Source: a virus. From it: a stretch of 27,346 nt of DNA. Positions 22,123 to 27,346 of the stretch are shown in pieces. Positions within the stretch are counted from its first letter, which is position 1; each line of letters opens with the position of its first letter. Position numbers and translations under genes: made by a program. The stretch lies in IMG/VR virus record IMGVR_UViG_3300004095_000010, positions 1-27,346 of that record, one strand, 5' to 3'. A model generated the notes under the pieces. The model was not told the origin of the DNA and made no database searches. It was given only the letters and a program-made list of their open reading frames with translations.

Positions 22123-22479
22123 TTATTTACCAAAATTTTTCATAGCAGACTTGGCATTAGCTGCTACTATTTGTTCGGCTTGATTTACTGGCATTGTTTG
22201 ATCACCTGGATCATTATTGCCCTTAAATTTAATTACATTTGATCCTGGCTCGTATGGTAACAATAAATTACTCAAAGGAGGATTATCGATCAAATTACTG
22301 ATTTCTTCCTCGTTTCCGCTAATATTGATACCTATCTTTTTCGCTGCATTAGCAAATGCAGCTAAAGATATTTGTTTAGTTGAATCGGTATCGTTAGCTC
22401 TGCCAGCCAATAGATTTACCAATGCCATTAATTTGGCAGTATCTACTGGCTCAGAATTTTCTACTTCAAATATTAACAT
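22123..22479 (-). CDS. Phage protein, 118 aa, coupled to the acidic head-type protein
   Basis: TAATG overlap with the 316-aa gene. It begins MLIFEVENSEPVDTAKLMALVN, is mostly helical, and contains SKQISLAAFANAAKKIGIN and an LPYEPGSNVIKFKGN segment. Proteins of this kind sit next to the acidic Gln-rich protein in marine T4-like phages in my recollection, suggesting a shared pathway. No motif gives a function. It lies 28 bases upstream of the late promoter of the next gene. Confidence 0.6.
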   Translation of the reverse strand: MLIFEVENSEPVDTAKLMALVNLLAGRANDTDSTKQISLAAFANAAKKIGINISGNEEEISNLIDNPPLSNLLLPYEPGSNVIKFKGNNDPGDQTMPVNQAEQIVAANAKSAMKNFGK

Positions 22480-23429
22480 TAGCGTTTAGTACGGCCTAGA
22501 CCAGCACCATTCATTTCAGGTTCTTCGGGAGGTAATTCTTCCATTCCTGCATCGGTATCTAAATCAGGTTCATCGCCTGGTAATGGTAATTCATCCATTG
22601 ATTCTTCACCTGGCTCTTCACCTGGCATTACAGGAGAAGCCTGCCCAGTCACTACACCTAATGCTTGATCCATTTGTTGTTTAGCAGTTTGAATGCTTTG
22701 AACCAATGCGCTAATTGCTGCTACCGCATCTGTATTGAATTGCATTGCACGATCAACACCGTATTGGTTTTTCATTTCACTGACTAACCCTGGTAAATCT
22801 TTGAATTGCATCTTTGTAGTTTCTTCTAACATGGTTTGGATTTCATCAACCATAGCTTGTGCGGCAAGAACAACTTGCGCTTGTTGTACTTCAGATTCGC
22901 GTAACAAACGATACAATTGACGACGCATTGATTTACTTTCTGTTTGCAATGCTGCTTGTGCAACCATTTGTTGATCCATTGGATTCAATGTTTGTCCTTG
23001 CGTAGCCTTTTGCATTGCGGCTTTGAGTTTAGGATCGCTAATGCTGTTGACTTGTGCTTGCTGTTGTTGTTTTTTAGCAGCATCGCCAGCGGCTACCGTA
23101 GGATTAACTGGAGGCATACCTGTAGTGGATTGTTGTTGATTATTAGTAGCCCCAGCAGTTGAACCTACAGCTACAGTAGGAGTTTCATTAACTTTAGCTT
23201 TTAGTACACGCTCCATCATCATCAATTTTAGATAAGTTGGATTCTGCTCACTATGATGAAAATCAGGTGTAGCACGATGTTCATTTACTAATTTGGATAC
23301 TTTGTTTAACATCATGCGTGCTTGACGCGGAGAAATCACATCGACATTGATGGTATCACCAAAGTAACTTTCGAATACTTTAGCGGCTTGTTTTGATGGC
23401 GTAGTTGATGCCAGTTCGAACAGTTTCAT
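22479..23429 (-). CDS. Acidic, Gln-rich virion/head-type protein with LFE near the start
   Basis: A 316-aa protein. It starts MKLFELASTTPSKQ, where LFE fits the (I/L)-x-E cut site of the T4 prohead protease. Residues ~85-165 are rich in Gln, Ala and Thr (AAKKQQQQAQVNSISD). A coiled helix spans ~190-255, and the C-terminus is very acidic and Pro-rich (PGEEPGEESMDELPLPG) before a basic end (RTKR). The overall balance, acidic and helical with a basic tail, resembles internal or scaffold proteins of T4-like heads. RBS AGGA and a late promoter motif (23452-23459) are present. The role is inferred. Confidence 0.65.
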   Translation of the reverse strand: MKLFELASTTPSKQAAKVFESYFGDTINVDVISPRQARMMLNKVSKLVNEHRATPDFHHSEQNPTYLKLMMMERVLKAKVNETPTVAVGSTAGATNNQQQSTTGMPPVNPTVAAGDAAKKQQQQAQVNSISDPKLKAAMQKATQGQTLNPMDQQMVAQAALQTESKSMRRQLYRLLRESEVQQAQVVLAAQAMVDEIQTMLEETTKMQFKDLPGLVSEMKNQYGVDRAMQFNTDAVAAISALVQSIQTAKQQMDQALGVVTGQASPVMPGEEPGEESMDELPLPGDEPDLDTDAGMEELPPEEPEMNGAGLGRTKR

Positions 23430-23874
23430 TATTAAATCCTTTTTGTTGATAGTATTTAGCGTAATTGATACATTTATTTAATTGTTGTTCCATTTGCTTT
23501 TTATGGATAATTTTATTTTCTAATTTGATTTCCACAGTTTCTTGGAAATCTAGATTTTTGCTTTGATCTGCAATATTAGCTCTTGCATTTATATCATTGC
23601 TTAGTGATGTTAATTTATTATCTAAATTTAATATATCACGAGCTAAGTTATATTGATAAAATTTAATGGCAATGCACCAACTTAATGCTGATTTTGTACT
23701 GCTAAAAACACCTTTTTCTGTATCTGAACAGTATACTCGACACAGATTTTTTTCTTTTTTGATAATGAAACGACCAAAAACTTCATATTCTCCATTCTCA
23801 TTTTGAAAAATAAGATTGGATGTCATTTCCGGAAATTCCTTACGGAATAATTTGTCAAATAAAATTTCGTTCAT
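23380..23874 (-). CDS. Hypothetical protein, ~164 aa
   Basis: The ATG at 23872-23874 (MNEILFDKLFRKEF) overlaps the stop of the previous gene (TAATG). A longer frame upstream lies inside that gene and is rejected. A beta-rich N-terminal half (YEVFGRFIIKKEKNLCRVY) is followed by an LSWCIAIKFYQYN helix and a long Asn/Lys-rich coiled region. Its 3' end overlaps the 316-aa gene by 50 bases, which is long. The shape is known from cyanophage-like genomes, without function. Confidence 0.6.
   Translation of the reverse strand: MNEILFDKLFRKEFPEMTSNLIFQNENGEYEVFGRFIIKKEKNLCRVYCSDTEKGVFSSTKSALSWCIAIKFYQYNLARDILNLDNKLTSLSNDINARANIADQSKNLDFQETVEIKLENKIIHKKQMEQQLNKCINYAKYYQQKGFNNETVRTGINYAIKTSR
23452..23459 (-). 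promoter_or_regulatory. T4-type late promoter motif (CTAAATAC)
   Basis: CTAAATAC on the minus strand, 23 bases before the ATG of the acidic 316-aa protein, inside the 3' end of the previous gene. Confidence 0.6.
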
Positions 23875-24137
23875 TATTTTACAACGTAGTGCTCTATAAA
23901 AAATCCTATAATCAATGCCATAACTCCGATGATTGAAACTCCCCATGTAATTAAACGATCAGTATTTTTTTCATTTAATTTTGACAGACTAGTTTTAACT
24001 TCTGCAATCTCTGAGCATAAATGACTGATTTTATCATCTAAGGTAACTAATTTGGTATCTACGGCATTATAACGTTCAGCGCATAACTCAACATGCGCTT
24101 CTAGGCTCTTTTTTTCAATATCAGTAGTTTCGATCAT
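23874..24137 (-). CDS. Coiled-coil, C-terminally membrane-anchored protein, 87 aa
   Basis: Begins MIETTDIEKKSLEAHVELC, runs as a coiled coil (DDKISHLCSEIAEVKTSLSK) to about residue 58, and ends in one hydrophobic segment (WGVSIIGVMALIIGFFIE) before HYVVK. The start pattern is one I recognise from small T4-like phage proteins. It is likely a tail-anchored membrane protein with the coiled coil in the cytoplasm. It may relate to lysis control or superinfection exclusion; neither is shown. Confidence 0.65.
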   Translation of the reverse strand: MIETTDIEKKSLEAHVELCAERYNAVDTKLVTLDDKISHLCSEIAEVKTSLSKLNEKNTDRLITWGVSIIGVMALIIGFFIEHYVVK

Positions 24138-24153
24138 AGCGATTCCTTTACAC

Positions 24154-24160
24154 TATTTAG
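24154..24160 (-). promoter_or_regulatory. T4-type late promoter motif (CTAAATA)
   Basis: CTAAATA on the minus strand, 17 bases before the ATG of the coiled-coil membrane protein, overlapping the stop of the 137-aa gene. Confidence 0.5.
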
Positions 24161-24570
24161 TCTAAAGTTCCAAACCATATGTTTTGATCAATACCTTCGA
24201 CTATCAAAAAAGGCAATAAAGTTTTTACATTTTCTAATCCTATTAACATTGGTACACCAATACAATCAGACAAAAGCATTTCAGTGGGATTATTTTCAGG
24301 TCCAAATACGTAAGGAGTATCTACTTCAAAGTCAAAACTCCATGTAATATTGGACTTAACTGGATTACTCATTTTAGCTATTTGAGTTCGCAATCCTATC
24401 AACTGAGTCAATGTTTCCCAATTACGCTGCTGATTTCTCGCATGATTCCAGGATTTTTCATCTTCTATCATTTTTCCTGACAAGTCTTTGAATGGAACCC
24501 GTGCTGATTTATAATGCCCAGTGACACCTGTTGCAGTAATATCGAATAGTGTTTTGCAGGAAAATCTCAT
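24157..24570 (-). CDS. Conserved phage protein, 137 aa
   Basis: Starts MRFSCKTLFDITATGVTGHY and contains ARNQQRNWETLTQLIGLRTQ and WSFDFEVDTPYVFG, then LLSDCIGVPMLIGL. The combination of an early FDITATGVTG box and a WETLxQLIxLRTQ helix is familiar from marine T4-like phages, but the role is unknown. It overlaps the 81-aa gene by 4 bases (ATGA). Confidence 0.65.
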   Translation of the reverse strand: MRFSCKTLFDITATGVTGHYKSARVPFKDLSGKMIEDEKSWNHARNQQRNWETLTQLIGLRTQIAKMSNPVKSNITWSFDFEVDTPYVFGPENNPTEMLLSDCIGVPMLIGLENVKTLLPFLIVEGIDQNIWFGTLD

Positions 24571-24812
24571 TCTGATTTCTTAGATAATTCATATAATATC
24601 TCAGCTTGCTTACAAAGCTCATCTAATGCAGTATTAGTACGTCTAGCATTAAAAACATTAAGCCAACGTTCATATTCAGCTGTTTCTTTCTCTCTAAGCT
24701 CATCTCGAGAAAACATTTCGCGTTGGTTATGCCCAGGTTTACGTGCGTACACTGTGCGTCCGCCGTCTGGGCTTTCAAAAATTGTTAATTCTGTTATTTT
24801 GCTGACCATCAT
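24567..24812 (-). CDS. Hypothetical protein, 81 aa
   Basis: A short soluble protein: an N-terminal beta part (ITELTIFESPDGGRTVYARK), then a charged helical part (ELREKETAEYERWLNVF, ELCKQAEILYELSKKS). ATGA overlap with the 137-aa gene means the two are coexpressed. A TTAAATAC box lies just before it. No family is known to me. Confidence 0.55.
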   Translation of the reverse strand: MMVSKITELTIFESPDGGRTVYARKPGHNQREMFSRDELREKETAEYERWLNVFNARRTNTALDELCKQAEILYELSKKSE

Positions 24813-24848
24813 TATGTGTGTATTTAACTAATTATTATATGATGTCAA

Positions 24849-24871
24849 CAAAAAACCCGCCGAAGCGGGTT
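24849..24871 (-). terminator. Intrinsic terminator after the 149-aa virion-type gene
   Basis: AACCCGC and GCGGGTT flank a TTCG loop on the minus strand and run into TTTTG. A GC-rich 7-bp stem with a stable tetraloop is the clearest terminator in the window. It lies ~25 bases past the stop at 24896 and should insulate this gene from the next. Confidence 0.9.
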
Positions 24872-24895
24872 AGTGTCTTAAAGTTGCCTTTAAAA

Positions 24896-25345
24896 TTAGC
24901 TAGCTGATGTAGCTGTTGAAGCTAAACGGAAACCAACATTGGTAACAGTAGCAGCAGCTACGTTACAATATGTATTAGCTGTTGAGTTATAAATGTTACC
25001 TAAACCCTGGATAGCTGCTTGTAATGTTGAAGCTGTATAAGCTGCTGTTGGGTAAATTGCAACGCTGAAGTCAACAGTGTTATTTGTGTTGTCAACTTGA
25101 TACATTGCTACTGTAGCTGTTTGTTGAATTGTTTGAAGAATCAACTGAACTGCACCGTTAACACCAGCTTGATTAAAAGCTGAGTTACCTAAACCAATAC
25201 CGAAAAAGTCCAGTTTTGGACCTGCCATTTGTACTGGTGTACCAGCTGGGCTATATGTTGTGTTAGCTGATAATTGTGGGCCATTGAGTGTATCAATAGC
25301 GAATACTGGTTGCGAACCGCCGTTTACTAATGGAATCTGTGCCAT
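24896..25345 (-). CDS. Abundant virion-type protein, 149 aa
   Basis: Starts MAQIPLVNGGSQPVFAIDTL; rich in Ala, Thr, Asn, Gln and Val, with almost no Lys or Arg. It has features of small capsid or tail proteins: short beta strands (VDFSVAIYPTAAYT) and no enzyme motifs. The gene has its own late promoter (25387-25394), a strong AGGAG ribosome-binding site and a GC-rich terminator, which points to high expression as a single-gene unit. It is probably a decoration or tail-tube-like protein; no specific family is assigned. Confidence 0.7.
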   Translation of the reverse strand: MAQIPLVNGGSQPVFAIDTLNGPQLSANTTYSPAGTPVQMAGPKLDFFGIGLGNSAFNQAGVNGAVQLILQTIQQTATVAMYQVDNTNNTVDFSVAIYPTAAYTASTLQAAIQGLGNIYNSTANTYCNVAAATVTNVGFRLASTATSAS

Positions 25346-25386
25346 TTTTTAAATCTCCTAAGTTTATGGACTCAAAGGTCCTACTT

Positions 25387-25394
25387 GTATTTAG
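25387..25394 (-). promoter_or_regulatory. T4-type late promoter motif (CTAAATAC)
   Basis: CTAAATAC on the minus strand, 42 bases before the 149-aa virion-type gene, which has an AGGAG ribosome-binding site. Confidence 0.65.
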
Positions 25395-25435
25395 TTAAAT
25401 GATAAAAAAGTGCAGTTTTGGTTTAAATTTGTAGG

Positions 25436-27004
25436 TTATTTTTTTTGATTGTTACGTGTAAATTTGAATCTGTTGACAAGTTTACATAATCCACCAGGTG
25501 TAGCAATTACCCAACCCTCTTGACCGGGGTTTTGTCTATCTAATTGTTGCAATAAATCTAGCTTAATATCATGTAATAATACAAATGCAGTAAATGCCGC
25601 ACTCATGCCTTCTGCATTAGATCGTGGACTTTGTAAATATTCTACAATATTTTTATATTTTCTTCGACTGGTATTATTCATTAGCCAATTTCCAAATTTT
25701 GGTATCAATGTATCTATGTCGAATCCAACTTCAGATTCGTCATTAATTAAACTGTTAATATAGTCTATACATAATTTTGGTAAATCACTAATTTGTAATT
25801 GTCTAAGTTCTGCTGGATTAAACAAGGTATCAAGTGAATCCCCGTATGCAGTTAGTATACTTCTCAATTCTTTAATTAATTTAGCATCTTTAGGTTTGAC
25901 GTTTTCAACTGGACGTATAGGTTTGATTAGTAGCAACCCAGGAACAGTAAGTAATTTTACATCAAAAATTGGCTCTTTATTGCTGTCATGATCTTTATAA
26001 TAAGTATGCACAGCGATGCCTACTTGACTATTGGCAATTTCCTCACCTAATTTGGTATTAACTGGAATGTTATATTCTATGGTATTTGGTTTAAAAACCA
26101 TAGCACCTGATTCTTCTTCTGGGGTATTAGTATACAATAAGTCGCCTTGAATGTATCCTTTAAAATTTGCAGGAACCGCTTGTTCCAACATGGGCCATAA
26201 TATGTCGTATATAGGACCAAGTTGTTCAACACGATGTGCAATACCAGGTGCATTACTATCTCGATGGGTTAAATGTTCTCTAATACGTACTAGACTAGTG
26301 AACAATCCGTCATAATCTTTAGCTTTAAATCCACTGACATCAGTTAATATAAACTCACCATCTTGATTTCTACCAAATATAATTGCTGGTTTACCATCCC
26401 ATTTAATAGTGGCGGAATTTTTAGTATCAGATGCTAAATGTTTAATATGCATTAATGCATCTTTAATTCCAGATGTTCCTTTTCTAAATACTAAATCTTC
26501 GATATGCTCTATACCTTTTGCTTTACCGCCATTAATTTTAACTTCATCCGACTCAATTAATTTTAACATACCTTGATTAACTATACGATCTCTTAATCTA
26601 GATAAAAAGTGTACTTCTGATTCAGTGTGTGTTTCGTTAGATTTCGCAAAACTGAAATTAGTTTGTATATATCCGTTGTTTGGATTTCCGTTGATTGGGG
26701 TCTTAAAATAAATCTTTGAACCTGAATTTTTTACATATTCTCTAGCTTTGAGATCATGACTATTACACCATTGTGTTAGTTCAGCAATCAACTGATCTGG
26801 AGATAACTTATTTGAATCTATACATAATTCTAATTTACTTAAACTGCTATCACCATTATTTTCTATAGTATCTAATAAATCTAAGTCAATCATTTGTTCA
26901 AGCCAATCTACTGTTGTCTTAATGTCAGTTTGATTTATACGCTGTGTGTCCATTTGTCCATCATTATCTTTGAACATACCATCATTTTCTTTTAATAATT
27001 TCAT
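25436..27004 (-). CDS. Phage protein with ligase-like KxDG motif (DUF6267-like), 522 aa
   Basis: The N-terminus MKLLKENDG contains L-K-E, a possible prohead-protease site. The middle has ATIKWDGKPAIIFGRN (Lys201-x-Asp-Gly), matching the motif-I lysine of covalent nucleotidyltransferases such as RNA or DNA ligases. FKGYIQGDLLYT (~281-292) could correspond to motif III, and MVFKPNTIEY (~302-311) to motif IV. Marine T4-like phages carry a family (DUF6267, as I recall) with the same KWDGxPA box and no proven activity. ATGA overlap with the gene at its start. It may be a virion-borne ligase-like enzyme; the activity claim is inference. Confidence 0.72.
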   Translation of the reverse strand: MKLLKENDGMFKDNDGQMDTQRINQTDIKTTVDWLEQMIDLDLLDTIENNGDSSLSKLELCIDSNKLSPDQLIAELTQWCNSHDLKAREYVKNSGSKIYFKTPINGNPNNGYIQTNFSFAKSNETHTESEVHFLSRLRDRIVNQGMLKLIESDEVKINGGKAKGIEHIEDLVFRKGTSGIKDALMHIKHLASDTKNSATIKWDGKPAIIFGRNQDGEFILTDVSGFKAKDYDGLFTSLVRIREHLTHRDSNAPGIAHRVEQLGPIYDILWPMLEQAVPANFKGYIQGDLLYTNTPEEESGAMVFKPNTIEYNIPVNTKLGEEIANSQVGIAVHTYYKDHDSNKEPIFDVKLLTVPGLLLIKPIRPVENVKPKDAKLIKELRSILTAYGDSLDTLFNPAELRQLQISDLPKLCIDYINSLINDESEVGFDIDTLIPKFGNWLMNNTSRRKYKNIVEYLQSPRSNAEGMSAAFTAFVLLHDIKLDLLQQLDRQNPGQEGWVIATPGGLCKLVNRFKFTRNNQKK

Positions 27005-27346
27005 TTTGGTTTCATGGCTTTGATTATGGTATTCATTGTTGGCGATCCAGTGTCTACAGGACGTACCGATTCTTTATTTTGATATATTTTATTCTGTATC
27101 TTTTGCAATGCCGATGGATCTACTCCTAAATTTTTAGCCACAAATGCAAGATTTCTCGATGCATACCCAGGTACATTTGTGCTGCCTAAAGGATTACTAT
27201 TTACATTGCTTGTATCTATTTTAGCAATTGCAGATTTTGCAATTGAAACATATTTTTCAAATGCCGCAGATAATGCTTGTATATTAGATTTTGCAGCAAC
27301 CATGGCCGCTAATTCTTGATCTAATTGTTGCTTTACTTCTGGATTT
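27001..27346 (-). CDS. Partial CDS (5' end off window), helical phage protein
   Basis: The frame is open to the right edge (NPEVKQQLDQELAAM, then VAAKSNIQALSAAF...), so the ATG at 27301-27303 is not necessarily the start. 114 residues are visible: an Ala/Lys/Ser-rich helix (AAFEKYVSIAKSAIAKID), a Pro/Gly turn region (NPLGSTNVPGYASRN), and a final helix (VDPSALQKIQNKIYQNK) ending MKPK. ATGA overlap with the KxDG protein suggests they act together. No known family. Confidence 0.65.
   Translation of the reverse strand, partial: NPEVKQQLDQELAAMVAAKSNIQALSAAFEKYVSIAKSAIAKIDTSNVNSNPLGSTNVPGYASRNLAFVAKNLGVDPSALQKIQNKIYQNKESVRPVDTGSPTMNTIIKAMKPK

Noticed and set aside
1-27346. tRNA genes, CRISPR array, insertion sequence or integrase
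   Set aside because: No cloverleaf-like sequence, regularly spaced repeat, transposase or recombinase motif was seen by eye. A tRNA scan would be decisive.

Overview
The window reads as part of an AT-rich, T4-like (contractile-tailed) phage genome, probably infecting a Gram-negative, proteobacteria-like aquatic host. This is inferred from gene content. The phage signs are dense packing with ATGA and TAATG overlaps, a class Ia ribonucleotide reductase (RNR), a PAAR spike-tip protein, a tailspike with a beta-helix domain, a T4-type holin, T4-type late-promoter motifs (CTAAATAC or TATAAATA) before several genes, and many small proteins of the sort seen in marine T4-like phages. The IscU and IscA proteins are close to proteobacterial ones. 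Nearly everything is on the minus strand. The exceptions are one three-gene cassette and one 52-aa gene on the plus strand. I see no tRNA, rRNA, CRISPR array or IS element, and no gene-free stretch over 300 bases.

Layout, left to right. 1-2204: a partial gene, three conserved or unknown proteins, and a membrane-anchored coiled-coil SleB-type wall hydrolase. Two perfect sigma70-type promoters (TTGACA-17-TATAAT) serve the hydrolase and the gene after it. 2289-5764: a candidate capsid-targeted protein, two large virion-like proteins, a PAAR tip protein, an LSm-like protein and a glutaredoxin. 5887-8086 (+): two polymerase-beta-type nucleotidyltransferases (NTases) flanking a helical protein. 8141-8299 (+): a 52-aa protein. 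8302-12613: nrdB, a small protein, a class II aldolase and nrdA. 12655-15621: an unknown protein, the tailspike and a PD-(D/E)XK nuclease. 15661-18082: iscA, a zinc-ribbon protein, peptide deformylase and an intein-interrupted iscU. 18082-21672: a small membrane protein, an aspartate-racemase-like enzyme, a T4-type holin, a glutamate/aspartate-type symporter and a periplasmic amino-acid-binding protein. 21720-27346: a secreted small protein, head-associated or unknown proteins, an abundant virion-like protein with its own late promoter and terminator, and a protein with a ligase-like KxDG motif.

Two things stand out. First, the phage carries the Fe-S scaffold gene iscU with a full 340-residue intein inserted exactly at the cluster-ligand cysteine of the TYG-C-GSAI motif. 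The intein appears to contain a Vsr-like PD-(D/E)XK homing-nuclease domain. IscA lies in the same operon, but no cysteine desulfurase is in view. Second, a compact cassette joins an SBP_bac_3 binding protein (no ABC partner in view), a DAACS symporter lacking several canonical Na+-binding residues, a holin and a racemase. This suggests dicarboxylic amino-acid uptake or conversion late in infection. Further observations are the paired NTase cassette, an RBS-hiding hairpin that overlaps a promoter before the wall hydrolase (echoing the T4 gene e logic), and N-termini resembling the T4 capsid-targeting sequence.
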